The notes under the pieces are model-generated. The model searched no databases and was not told the DNA's origin. It saw only the letters and a program-made list of their open reading frames with translations. From assembly GCF_964355755.1 (NCBI RefSeq), contig NC_092671.1:12568501-12632500 (forward strand): a DNA stretch of 64,000 nt, read 5' to 3'. The translations under genes were made by a program, and so were the position numbers. Of the stretch, positions 12,901 to 27,900 are shown one piece after another; positions within the stretch are counted from its first letter, which is position 1; each line of letters starts with the position of its first letter. This DNA comes from Antedon mediterranea (taxonomy: Eukaryota; Echinodermata; Crinoidea; Comatulida; Antedonidae).

Positions 12901-15900
12901 TTGAGAAGCGCCTCATGTCTGAGGTAGCTTTCAGGGAGCGTAGCATGAGTCAAGATCGTATATCATTACCTGACAAAGACCAGGTAGCAATATTGTTGTG
13001 GCATGAATATATATATTTTGTTTAAATGCAAGCATAATTTGAATATTTGTATTTTGTAAACACATTTATTAGAATTAATTGTAGCATCTTAGGCAAAATG
13101 TTTCTTCAGTTTTTTAATGGGAAAAAAAGTTACATTAAATTTAATTTACAACAATTTTTTCAAAGGCTGTTAAACTTTCGCCATTTGAGAGACGTTTAAT
13201 GACTGAAGTTTCATATAGAGAACGTGTCACTGGTGATCCGGATTTAGAGCGTGCACACTTAGCAGTTGATAAGGTAGTCAACAAGTGTAACAAAAGTGCA
13301 TGTGATTATTTGTTTAGTGAATTAACAAAAGTAATAGTAGATTTGATTAGTTTGTATATGTTCATTGCCATTCCCTATTTCATGTAATTTTAGCTGTTTT
13401 CTTGACCACATTTTTAGCAGTAAATTATTACCTGGTATATTGATGTGGTACTGTCTACTCTTTGAAAACCATACTTTCTAGGGAATCTGCCATTCCGGTC
13501 ATGCCTTGAGTGTTGCATTTTATACAAGACCTTTTTAAGTCGTAAAAAACCCATCTACCTTACCAATAATGTAATAACATAGAATGTAATAATTACTATT
13601 AAAACAATTACTCCATTTCACTTAACTCAACTCAACTGTGTCAACTAGGTTCCTTTCAGTTGAGTTAAGTTAAATTACATGTCGACATAAGAGCACCTTT
13701 AGCGTTGTTTAATGTACACTGAAGATTAGTATAGAAAACATCATGTTTCACATACAAGTCCAGTATCATGCTTGTTGTTCAATGTTACCCTCATACTGAG
13801 ACTTAGTTTATAGAGCATGAGTTCATTTACTAACAGTTACTTTGAGGTAATGTGTACTGAATTAAGACAGATGTACATACATTGAATTTGTTGTAAGTGG
13901 TTAATGTAGTAAATTAAGAGTATAAAGTAAAATATATAATATGTATGTATTTCTATGTTCAACATTTCTCTTTATGTATAATGCATTTATTTAGTTGTCA
14001 ACTGGCTTCTGATTTCAGGACTATATGGTTTCTCCTTTTGAGTCACGGCTTGCACAAGAGATATCATTCCGCGATCATACCTTAGGTGTAGACGAAGCAG
14101 ATCAGGCCACAGTCAAGCCTCCAGTGGTCTGTACTGCTGTTGTTGTTTCTGATTGTTTTGCTTGTCCAATTTGGAGTGCTAATTTGATTTAGAAAAATAA
14201 TAATTAATAATAATGAAATGTAATATTAAAGAGCAGATTTTATTAATTCGTTTGATTAACTATATGATGATTTTCTTTTATAGTTTTAGCTTTTCCCTGA
14301 ATGATATTTGCTGGAACTCCTAAAATATTATTAATACTGGTATTGGTATATTGTTCCTGTAACATTAAAACTCCTTATGTTAACTTTAAACCAATTGCGT
14401 TTACATTAGTTATTTTGATCCTTAGTTTAAGCATTACAATTATTAACAGTGAATGAAAAAGTTTGACCACAAAGAGCTGAGAGCTGTTTGATATCAGATA
14501 TTTATAGAATTAATTTCCGCATGATAATCTACAATATCTTAACTGTGTGCTCTAATCAATTTAATATTCCCATTTTCATATCATTAAATGTTGAATTGTT
14601 TTGTGTATTTTAAAAATATATATGGAGTATGACATGTATTGTTTATTTAAATTTGATATCTAACAGTTTTCATAATAATTTTGATTTCTTTACAGATACA
14701 GATTCAGTAAATGTTTTCATCTAATTCCTTTCAATTTTTTGTTTACAAGTTCAAAGACTGATTTCAATACTGTACAAAATTGAATGAATTTTTTGTAAAA
14801 TAATAATAATTTTAAAAGATTGCTTATATTTGACGTTAAATAGTGTAAGAAAAGGATTGATTCATCAAGTAATAACAATGGTATTAGGTTATTAAATGTT
14901 TTTCCCACATTGTAACATCCCTAGTCTGTTTATTATGATACAACAAATACAGTAAAACTTGGTTTTCATGTTTTAATTCACAGGCTTTTGACATTGACGA
15001 GTTTGAGGCTGAACTTTTAAAAGGCTCAGGATTTGATGCTAAAGATGGTACATTGACTGAGACAGACACAGAAACAGAGTACACTGAATCTGAAATGGAG
15101 ACCGACACGGATGCGTTGGCTGCTCCTAGATTTGTGAAAGAGATGAAGAACGTACAGTTGATGGAAGGATCTCCAGTAACTCTTAGTTGCAGAGTCACTG
15201 GTCGACCAAAACCTATGGTTAGTGGAATATGATTTGTTTGTCACAGGATTTGGTCTGCCCAAGGACTTTGTTTGTATTTGTATTGACTACCTAGGCTTGA
15301 TGTTCATTATTTTTATTTTTTAGATTCAATGGTTTAAAAATGGATACATTGTTAGAAAGTCACAGCGGGTAGAGGTACGCCAGACTGAAGGCTTCTGTTC
15401 TTTGAGAATAAATTTAGCTCTGCCAGGTGATTCAGGCCACTACACAGTACTTGCTGCTAACACTGCTGGTAATGCAGTGTGTTCAGCAAGGGTGGTAGTC
15501 AAAGACACAAAAGGTGATGATAAACCACAGCATATGAAAGGTGTAATGGGAGCCAGAGTCAGAGTGTAAGTAACTGTCTTGTAATAATAGTTAGTTTATG
15601 AATGCACAACAGAGCATTTACTGGTGCGTGATGCTCATGTCAATATGTTACATAGGTGATTGCATATCTTTAGTGTCTATGCACTAATTGTAAATATCTT
15701 CCTTTTTCAAATCATAGTGCCGTTTACATTACTTTTCATTGTTATTTACTGCAAACAAGTGGTGGTTTTTATTACTGCATTCTTGTAATCTTATTGTTTT
15801 CATATTAAAATAGTTCCAATATAATTTGTATGTTTATTATCTAAATCACATGTATAATTCCGTAGGGAAAGTAAAGTATACAACATGCCAGACAGAGGTT

Positions 15901-18900
15901 TCATAGAGGGTGAGGTGAAGGAGAAGTATTACAGGCCCTCATTCAAGGAAATTCCCCAGGATTTGACAGTACGAGAAGGAAAAGTAGCAAGGTTCAACTG
16001 TAAAGTCACAGGCCGTCCACCACCAGATTTTATATGGTTACTAAATGGACAACCTGTACGATTAGACAGAAACCATCATGTAGGTTTTAAATTTTTTTTA
16101 GTGAATCATTTTTACAATTTTTCATCTTATTAATTTGAAGTGTTGGTGAGTTATTGGAAGAGATTTTAGGATTCTGATAATCAGCATTTTGTAATTATAT
16201 AGAGACCTGCATGTAGAAGTTTTGTAAATTGCGTGCTTATTTTATCTCAATAGATGATAATCAATGAAGGTGGCATAAATTCTCTTGTAATCTACTACAC
16301 AACACCAAAAGATGCAGGTACATACACATGTACAGCTAAAAACCGTGCTGGAGAGAACCAGTTTTGTGTTAACCTAAATGTTGAAGGTAAGTTTACATGG
16401 TCGTACACTGATGTGAGGTTTCAATTAAAATGTTTTGTTTAATGTGCATTTCCAACGGACAAGCTAGGTTTTTCTCTTTCATAGTTTTGTTTCTTAAAAT
16501 GGCCCGTAGATTCAAACCTTTATTGTTAGCTTATATTGCTAAAGCCCTAAATTTGTTGGTTTTAAACAGCTAAAGAGAGAAAGGTTGCACCATCATTTAT
16601 TGATCGTATCCAGAACGTGGCTGTGAAAGTTAATGAATCGGCAACAATGCAGTGTAAGGTTGCTGGTACACCTACACCCACAGTCTCCTGGCAGAAAGAT
16701 GACCATTTCATTCATCCAGATGACAAACACTACACAACAGAAGTCAAAGATGGCGTGTGTACATTGCATATCGACAATGTACAAAGATGGGATTCAGCAT
16801 GGTATAGCTGCACAGCATTGAACTCAGCTGGTAGAACATCATGCAGAGCTAAGTTAGTAGCCCAAGTTGAGAAACGTCCCTCTTCTGAGCCCAGACAGTT
16901 GGTCATTCCAAAGAGATCACCTGTTTTACCGTAAGTTACTACTCAGTTAAAAAGATTTTTTGAAAGTTAAATTGCTTTTGGAGTATTAAAATATCTTCTG
17001 TTTATAATTTGGCAATTATTTATGAATATTATGGCTCTATTTTGTAGTACTGTAACTGATACAACCCCAATTTTACCAAGCTATGTACAACCTGAGCGAT
17101 ATTCTGATGAGGAAAAGCAACAGAAAAAAGAGGCACCGAAAGTTGAGGTGCAGTTGCATAATATCACTAGTAAAGAAGGTTCACCTGTATCATTCAAGTG
17201 CCGTGTGTCACCCTCTGGAGACCCTACCCTCAAGGTTGAATGGTTTAAAGATGGTCAGCCTATCAAATCAGGTACAGTAACTTAATATAAGAACTTGTAT
17301 TGCAGCAGAAGAGATTGCATGGTCACAACAAAGAGTGCATGTGGAGCACAGACAGAAGAACATTGTAAGGGTATATCAAAAAGACATTGCTCTTTTCAAA
17401 CTTTATATAGATAAGAAGATGTTCTACAGTATGTTATTATTGGGAAGTTCATAAAATATTTTATTCCATGTTTGTTTTTACATAGGTTCACGATATATCA
17501 CCTCTTCAGAGTTTGGAATCTGTAGTTTAACAATTAATGGTATTTTCCCTGAAGACGCTGGTCGTATCACTTGTTTAATAACCAATGAAGGTGGTACATG
17601 TCAGACAACAGCAATGTTAACATGCTTAGGTAAGTATTGCATTGTTTGTCTGTTATTTTTGTTTTGTTTTTGTAATACTCCCCTTATAATTGTGCAGCTG
17701 AGCATGCACAGAATGATGTTTTTGATTGGATGGCTGCGTAGTCAAGTGGTGTGTCATGAAAATAAGAGCTCCCTACTATCAATGACTCTGCACACATAAA
17801 AGAGAGGACAATCTTAATAATAGTATACATTTTGAAGAATAAATCAGAAAAAAATATGTTAAAAAGAATTCTGAATATTAAGTTTGAGCAATTAACACAT
17901 CTGTTTTTATAAATTTATTTTGTGTAGCAAAAGATGCAGTTATTCTTGAGACACAGCTTCCTGAAGAGATGCAAGGGATTCAGAAAACACTTGCTTATGA
18001 AAAAGCTCTTAGAGAGTAAGTAAATATACTCTTCAACCTGTATATTGAATACTTTTTATTTAGTATATTTCCCAATATTCTATAATTTTGTAATACTGCT
18101 TTACTTGTGTAATGCACTAAGTTTTTGAAGTCATTACAAGCGGCAGACGCTTCTGGTCCGTCACTTCTCGTACCAGTAAATTCAGTAATAATTTTTACTC
18201 ATCTGCTGCTGAATGTTAAAGAATGATGTACTATGTTTTTGAATTGTATTGTCCTAGTCTCAGAGCAACACAATTTCCTTGTATTTTCAGAGGAACCTTA
18301 AACACTGAAGATGAGGCATCAGAGGAAGATGAGCATGGTGAGCCATCCTTTGTAAAGATTCCTGAAGAGGTTAAATGTGTGGAAGGTGGTCCAGCTCGAT
18401 TCTCCTGTCGTCTTACAGGATATCCTCTTCCAAGAGTGTCTTGGTACAAAGATGGCATCCAACTTATTTCTGTAAGTTATCAATTTGTTACTTTTGTGTA
18501 AATTGTTTTGAAAAATGTAAAAATTATTTAAATTGTACCATATGTACCAAAACTATGATTTTGTTTTCCAAAAAATGTATATCATGCATATGAGGTCTTT
18601 TTATTTTTCACAGAGTTCTAGAATAAAAATATGCTTTGATGGATTACATCATCTTGAGATCCCAAAGACAAGACCTTACGATGCTGGCGAAATTAAGGTT
18701 GAAGCTAAGAATAAATATGGCACAGTCAGCTATACAACAAAACTGAGTGTCCTCAGACGGGAAGATTTCAATATTCAACTGCGACCTGCTTCAAGAGGTA
18801 AAGTTTTTCTTTTTCAATTTTGAAATTCAAAAAACTTTTAATATTTACAATAAAAGGACCATAAAAAAAATACTGTTTATATAATTGCAATTAAATGAGA

Positions 18901-21900
18901 CAATAACACTAAGATGTAAAAAGTTAATGGTGGATATTTTTTGTAAAATCAGTAATAGTTTAGTTTATATTGTTATGTTCCTTTATTTAATCAGAAGAGC
19001 AAACAAAAATGCAAAATCAATTTGAAGAGCAACGACTAGCAGCAAAGATTGGCAAGCCATCTACAGCACAAGACAAAATGGTTCCAGCTCATGCTGTAAA
19101 ACAAGAGGTTATCAAAGAAGAATTTAAACCAGCTGAAGTTGCACCAATGACAGAAGCAACACCTGTACTAGTGGCAGATACAGCTACTATACAAGAGACT
19201 TTTCCAGTGGTTCCACTTCCTGTCTTCAGTCTAGAACTCTTAGATCAGGTTGCAGTTGAAGGATCGCCTGTTGTATTTGAAGTGAGGTTTACTGGTGACA
19301 ACACAGTAAGGTGGTTGAAAGACGGTGAGGATGCGCATTCCAATCCAGACTTTACCATCAAGGTGACCGAAACCTACAGTACGCTTACAATTCTGGAGTC
19401 ATTCACTGATGATGCTGGTGTGTACACAGTTGAACTCAGTAATGTGACAGGAACTGTTAGAAGTGCAGCTGAACTCTTCATAAAAGGTATCTTGCTGGTC
19501 AATGGTCAAGCTAAGAAGCAGCCATCTTGATCCTCGTTTTGCAATGATTTAATACTAACCTGAAAGGATTGATCTAACAAATGTTTAACCATTGGTTGCC
19601 ACACAACAGTTTTGCACTACATTACAGCATCTACACTTTCACACCAGCTATGGTTTGAAGTCTTATAAATAATATATCTGTGGAAATCTTAAAATAGAGT
19701 TTTGATAAATCTACCAAACAAAATTTAATTTGTGATATGTATTTTTGTATTAATAAAACTAGATTTTAAATTCATTATTTTAATGTAAACATCAATGGAA
19801 GGATAAACAGAGAGAGGTTTGACTTTCATTAAACAAATTCCTTCACTTCTCAGTTAGAAAACCAACCACTTTTTCAAGTTTAATAGAAATATATCTCATT
19901 ACCTGATCTGATTTAGAACATTTTTAATTCTAAAATGTACCACACTGTCTCCCCTCTATTCACTAAAATTCTATTAATAAAGTTTATCTTCTTTAATACT
20001 AACCTTCAGAAGTAACCATTGCTACTGTTTCCCTTTTTTGTGTGGAGTGTGAAACCCAGCTTTTGTGAAATACCTTTTTCCACTCTTGATACCATATCAT
20101 ACTACTGTAACGTTTGCTCATGAAAATGTTTAAATAAAGATTACTCTCTTAATCATTTAAACATAATAGAGCAGTCTACCTGAAAAACAATTATCGTACA
20201 TTTGCATGGTTTTTTTTTTTGTGTTTTTATGCTTTTATCTTTCAATTTTATGTTTTCCTTTTACATTTTTCTAAATAAATTTCCCTTAAATATTAGGCAT
20301 TAGGCATCTTCAGGAATATTGCTAGTGCGATTATTCTAACTACTGAAACATTTTCCATTTAGAATTGGTTATTGAAGAGAAAGGTGGAGAACCAGTTAAA
20401 GAAATGGCTCCTAAAGTACTGTCAGCACCTCAAGAAACCATTATAGGAGTTCCAGGTGAACCTATCAAAATCATCATCAAATTTGAATCAGAACCGAAGT
20501 CTACAGTTGTATGGTACAAGGTAAACACATTCATTTTGTTCAATATATTATGATTATTATAATTAAGAACCAACATGAGGTGTGTTTGCCAACACCTACC
20601 TAGAAATGTGAACTTTGTACTAAATAGTTATACACATCTCTTCAGGATAAACGTTTATGCATTTCTGAATTAAGAGTTGGAACTCAAAGAACATTCTCTT
20701 TACTAAATTTGTTCAAGGCTTTAAAAAAAAAACTAGGAGCGTTTTAAAAGTATTCCATTTGGTGGGGTCAGTATTTTGATCATTGACTATGCATAAACAG
20801 TTTTATTTACAAAACTATGAGTAGTATTTAACCAGAAATGTTTTTAGAAATTAGTATTAAGTTGAATTTTTTTCTTAACAGGGAGACCAGAAGTTAGTTA
20901 CATCAATTCGTCAGAAGATGATTGAAGATGATAATGTATTTACGTTGCTTATATTGGACTGCAAACCAGAAGATACAGGCTCTTACTACTGTGAAGCGTG
21001 CAATGCATGTGGTGTCTGTCGTACAGAAATAAAAGTCGATATACCAAGTAAGCAGATTTAGAATTTTGTAATAGTTTTGTTTTTATTGTTTTTGTTCCTG
21101 CAAAAATGTTTTTTTTAAATAACTATTATGTCTACACACAATGTAAAAAATACAATCAACCATTGTTCGCAAGTAATCTTGTAATTGTAATTCTTTATCA
21201 AATGTTATATTATTCCATTACTTTGGTTAAGCTACTATTTACAAATTTATCATCTGAAAAAATATTATATTTGATTGTCATTACAGCAAACAACAAAGCT
21301 CCACAATTAACCTCACATATGAATGATGTTGAGGTAGAAGAAGGCTGCCCTATAGAGATACAATGTCATGCTGTTAGTAAAACAGGTAACGTTGTTTTAA
21401 AGTGTCATCTTGTTTTTATATTGTCCACATCTGTAGTCTTCGCTTTTAACCACTTCTTTTCTTGTGTTGATGTTTGTAAAAATAGTGTTTTCTGTAGATT
21501 TTTGTCAATTTTACTTAATAATTCCTTATATATTTTTGTCTGTCTTTTTATTTCTCTTTAATTTAAATGTATTATTAACACATTTATTTAAATTTTTACC
21601 TTTACTGTTTTTTTAAATCTTTATTTTTGACCTGTTATTAGTATACACTTTTGGTTTAAAATAAATCTAAATGTGCTGATTGGATGGTCTCTTGATACAC
21701 TTCCTAATTTAGATTTTTTTTAATATTGAAAATTTGAAAAGTAAAATGTTTATTACAAAATCAATAGTAGTTTACTATTAGTTTAGTAGACGTTTTAAAC
21801 TTTTTATATAAACAATGAAATACACAGGTATTGTGTGGGTGTTCTAATATTGTCCTACACTCTGTTTGCCTACTTACACAGAGTCCTTTGTTTTCTGGTA

Positions 21901-24900
21901 AAAATCTTTCAACCCTGACTTCCTCATTATTTATTATTACACCATGACAATGCCATTGACAGAATGGGACCAGGACCAAATAAATGATTGTATTGTGATG
22001 AAAAAATGTTTAAATATCATCAAAATAGATATGTTCACAAACTGTGAAAAGCAATTACTTAAGCATTGCATTTAATAGAGGGTTTTTTGTCCATTTAGGC
22101 GGATTATTTTCTTTAAAAATGTCAATGAACTGCTATTTCTCATTCCCTAACAAATATGTATGAGAACTTGTGCTGCATCTGGATTTGGCAGCCTTAGGAA
22201 TATTAACATTTCATGGAGTTTATTGTGAGATAACTATATATTTAGTTAGTGAGTTAATATAAAATATTAATATTAAGACTTTTTAAATTATCAATAACAT
22301 TGAGCCAGAGATGCTTTTTTTTAAACTATAAAAAATATATTGCAATTTTGGTAACATGCTTCTTTTCTAAATCTAATTCAAATTCAACAAACATTTATTT
22401 CATCAAATGCCATGCAAATATTATACAGAGCATAAAAAATTGGGACCAACCTAAATATAATATATTCTTTAACATCACTCTCTGTTAAAGCCATCTTTCT
22501 GTCTGTTTTTATACCACAAGCCATTCTATTACAATATTAATTTTTACTTTCAGAGCCTATTGTAACCTGGTTTTTAGATAAAGCTATCATCAAGCCATCA
22601 AAGTATTTCCAAATGTTTTATGAAGACGGAATCGCAAAACTTTACATCAATGAGGTTTTCCCTGAAGACGAAGGACTGTACTCATGTGAAGTTAGAAACG
22701 ATTTTGGAAAGGTCGCTAGTAGTGCGAGATTGCGTGTTAAAGGTATGTTTTATGATGCAGAATACTACCCTTCATGAACATTTTGTATATACATTACATG
22801 GAGGAAAACATGGTGTGTGAATTGCATGTAATGATGTGCAAATCTTGCACACTTGAGAATGATTGAATTATTGCGTAATGAAGCAGTGAAAAGGTTCACT
22901 CTTCCCTATTTAGTCCTCATATTTATTCAATTGTTAATTGTATTGGTTTCTTATTTATACACTACTAAATTTTAATCTCATCAAATAGTTTTGGTAAACA
23001 AAATGAAACATTTTACAGGGTGGTAAAATGGAATATTCTATTATTTTAAAGGTGTGTTTCAAAGACTGAGTCCAAATGAATATGTCACTCACAAAACTTT
23101 AACCAAATGTTTTTGGAATAAAGAACAATTTATTTAAAAGGAAACACACAATTTATTTAAATGTGGACATTCTTCCAATACAAATAAGTTTTTTCTTTCT
23201 TTTATTCAAATCAGATAATAAATACTAAATTGTCAGGTTGTCATACAGCAATTACAATTTTGTTACTACCATCACATTCCACTGCCTATAAAAAGCACAA
23301 AATAACTTAAATGTAATCACATCATGCGTGACTCGTATGTTCTATTTAATACGTCTCTGTATTTTGTACCTCAATAGTTGCCTTATTCTTAAAACAAACC
23401 GTCCTATTAATGGTGCTTAGTTGTAACTTTGACAGTGTTTAGAAATTAATAGATTTATAAACTTCTAACTCTTAAAAAATTACATCAACATGTCATTTTT
23501 AAAACAGTTGGAAGTTTAGTTTTACAGATTCTACATATAACCTATATTTAACCATATATCTATTATAAAGTTATATAATTTCAAAAGGAGACATTTATAT
23601 ATAGAACATATGTGTGCATGACACACACTGCCTAATATCACCTTAATGTTAAAACTATTTATTACAATCAAACCATGCTGCAATTTAAATAATATCCACT
23701 TTTGTATGTTCAGTTTGTGATAATTATTTTATACGTCATATTAAGTACTATTTTTTGTTGAAGATAAACATACAATTTAAAGTAGTAATTTCCGTTTTAT
23801 GCTCAAACAATTTTGTGAAAAAGATTTCTGGGAGTAAATTTGAAGGTTAAGACTGAGGTGGTCATAGTAACATTTTTATATATTTTAAGTATTAGTCATA
23901 GTGCAATTAGGTAATTATGTGCTCACTTTTAGATTTAATATATTTAAGATTTATTATAGTTTAATTTATAGTGAATTTAATTTATTTGAAGTGCAACATT
24001 TTCATGTAATGGCAAGTGATTTGAATACCAAATATGAAGTGAATTTTCTTAAATTTACAACATTAGTAATTAGTAACTTTAAATGTATGTATAAAAAGAT
24101 CTTGCAAAACTATTCTATTGTATTAGCAGTAATTTTTAAATGAAAATCATTTTTTTTTTAGATTAAAAAAAATTGGTACATATATATTCATAATATACCC
24201 GGTTGACACATACAATAATCAACACTATCAAACTAGTTTGACAAAAAAGTGTGATGTGCCCAAATATGGTAGTGATATGACATCATCATGTCTATATGGG
24301 TACATCACATTTTGTCAGTTACAGTTTTATAGTGTAGACAGAGCTTTACATATTGGTTTGAATGTGAAAGTTTTTTGTGTTACATCCTCAGTTGAACCTG
24401 TAAATATCAATGTAACACAGTGATATATGCGCATACCTTTCTACTGAGTTTTTACGAAAATGTTAATATTATCATGGGTGATACCTATGTAACAATTCAC
24501 CAGGGAATTTGTTTTGGATGTGCTAACAATGTAGATTTATTACAGCAAATGCAATAGAATAATGTTGACATGATCCTCAATTCATGTTCATGGTGCTTGT
24601 CCGTCTTTCATATGATTTTGTGTAATTCTTTAAGTAAATACTTTAAATATTTAATAGCATTCTAAATTGGCAGTAAGTAGATTGGTCACATAAAGTAAAC
24701 TAGCATATTACATTGCTAGGCTAACATTTATCACTGTATAATGACATTAATGACTAATTAAAATGTAGATTGTTTTGCAACTGCAATGCTTGTCCTTGGT
24801 ATCCTTCAAGTTTCAATAACTTATTAACAAAATTGTGCACATAGCTGAAATATTTATAATCCCAAAATGTTGATTCAACTAATTTGGTAGTTGAGTTAGA

Positions 24901-27900
24901 TTGGATGCTACCTATGAAAAATACATTTCATAGTGGAATAATTTAATATTAGTTATCTAATTGTTGTTAGTGCACAGTGTTGTTATCACAGGTCACAGAT
25001 CATTCAGCACATCAGGCAAAAACTTCACATGTGATGAGTCTTGTGAACGCTACACCATCAGGTATTTTGATTGGTTACTGTATGTTTTCATGTACACAAA
25101 ATTTATGTGTAATGTTTAATGTGTAGAAAATTTATTGACGCCGATGGTTGAATGTTTCGCAAGCATCATTACAGATCACATGGGTTACTTGCCTCCGAGC
25201 TGCTTTTTGTCATTCATTTCTTCAATTGAAATGTATGATAAAGATAAGACCATTTATAATCATTGCAGTTACATTAAAATCTGCCATTTTCAATTTGGCA
25301 TTTAAATTATGACCTTTGGACAAATTTTAATGGTTTTTGCCTTGTCCTATTTCAGTTGAAGAAATAATTTCAGCAGCTGAGGAGGCTGTGCCCCCTAAGT
25401 TTGTTCAGAAGATCTCAAATGTTGATGTAATTGAGGGGAATCCCGCACGCTTTGACTGCAAAATTGTTGGTACACCACAACCCGAAGTCACATGGTATAA
25501 GGACAGATCTGAGATTACAAACACGGCTGACTACCGTGTTGTTAATCGCTCAGATGGAACCAGTTCTTTGATCATTAGAGAGACTTTTTCAGAGGATATA
25601 GGTCACTATAGTGTAAAGGCTGTTAACACGGCAGGAAGCAACATATGTGATGCGCAACTAACAGTTCAAGGTAAGTTGGTATTTTAATTGCTTACATTTT
25701 TATTTGCCTTTTAATATAAAGTATTAGTGCTATAGGTTAATAAGTTTGAGAAGAGCCATCCAAAAGATGGACAAAAGGATAGAGAAGTGTACTCTATGGA
25801 GTGTTACACACCAAGGGTAGAATTTCAACAGAATCAATAGAAAATATAGGCATTTGTATTCAAAAGCATGTGAACTGTAACACTTGTATAGTTCATCATT
25901 TTGGCAGTTGGAAATAAATGAAAAATATCAATAAAAGCAGGTGTAATTTCTAATTTAAACTGGTGTATATAGGAAAGTTATTGCAGTATAATTTAGTTTT
26001 AGTATATTTTTTATTTTTCCAATATATTTTCAATATTTTAAAAATGATATTAATGTCGGGAGTCTAGTATTTTAAACTAAAAACATGCAAAAAATGATTA
26101 GTTTAAAATGTGTGTTGTGATGTGAATAACAATAACTTATAAAATAAATAGTTTTGTGTTGAATGCATGCATGGAATATTTTTTTAAATTAGATGTCTTC
26201 TTGCTGTTTCTATATACAACTGTATTATTACATATATACAATAATATGATCTGTATTATTGTATATGAGTAATGAACTGTGTCAAAACTAATCTACCTAC
26301 AGGTACTGATAGCTTAGATAAAGCATTAGAGTGCAATCTAGTATTTTGAACTGTACTGCTGCAGGTTACTGCAAGAAAAACTTCTCAAAAAAGATGAATA
26401 TTATCTATATTAAAAATAAATACTAAACATTACTATTACAAACTTTTGTATTACATGAAAATGTATTATCTACAAAAATACTAATATTTTATTATTTCCA
26501 TGAATTTGTTTTTATCAGAGGTTTTCTCTGTCACAAAATTTATATTGAGATGTTTACACAGCTTAATTATGCCTAGCACTGACATATTGTAACCATCATC
26601 CCATCGTAAACCTACCATTATATTATATTAAAGTAAATTACTAGAAAAATACTCATATTTTATCATTTCCATGGATATAGATTATGATTAGAGGTGGGAA
26701 ATTCTTTCAAAATTTGTTTCGAGACGTCTACCCAGCTTAATTATGAATATTACTGGAATAAGAAGCTACATTGTAACCATTTTAGTACTTGCCACCAATC
26801 CTAAACCTCTACCAACCTTTGCATTCAAAGCATGATAGTGTGCATTAACTAGTACTTTATGGAGTCTATTAATTGTGTATTTTGTAGAAAAATAGTATTT
26901 TATAATTCTAAAGCATGGACGTATGGATCTTACCGGATATTAATTTTTAATAATACCAAAGCATGGATGTGTGAATCTTACAGAAACATTAGTGTTATAT
27001 TATTCGAAGTGTGATGAAATAACCAACGATACCTCCCAGAAAAAAAATAAATATGTGCATGGCACTAACAACAAATTTATCGTGATTAATGATACTCATT
27101 GCACAAATGTAAGTTGTCACTAATTATTTATTTGATAGTTTTAGTAAAGGCTTATGTAGAATTTAATCTAACACTTTTTTAAAAGTTAAATTTATTTAGT
27201 ATGTGTGAATGTTGTTATTTTTGGTAGATTTTGAAGTGAGAGCTTATACTAGAATTTATTTGCTAACAAATTATGTCTGGATTATCCAGTACAAAAATTG
27301 TGAATATAAATGATACTATAGTAGTTAGCTTTAGTATTAATAGCATGGTAATAGACGTTTGAGACAAAAAAGTTTAATGCATCTTGCATAAATCAATTTC
27401 ATGAACATTTTTACATTATTAGACATTCCTATAATAGATTCATTGTACTAGAAAAAGTTCTATTATATATTACTGTTATATATTTTACTATATATATTTG
27501 TTGTAAGTATATGTTAAACATAATTATAATCATAAATGCTTTTTACAGCTGAATTGAATGCTCAAGTTCCTGGTTTAATGAGCTTCAGTGAGTCTTATGG
27601 TGGAGATGTCAGTGGTGCATACAGTGCAGGTGACCTGGACTCTGATGTCGACATTGATCTTGATGACATTCTTCCGTATGACGGAAGAACAGTCACAGTG
27701 TATCCAACCACATTTGAACCTACAGTTCCAAAAACTATCGAGACAAGTCAAGAAGCTGTACCACTGTCTTGGCCAACGGGTGACCGTAGGCTAGATAGTG
27801 ATGTTGTAGATAAACAACCAATTAAAGTTGCACAAGATATTATTACTAAAAGCACAAAAAGAGTTACAACAACCACATTGACAAAAACAAAGGATGATGC

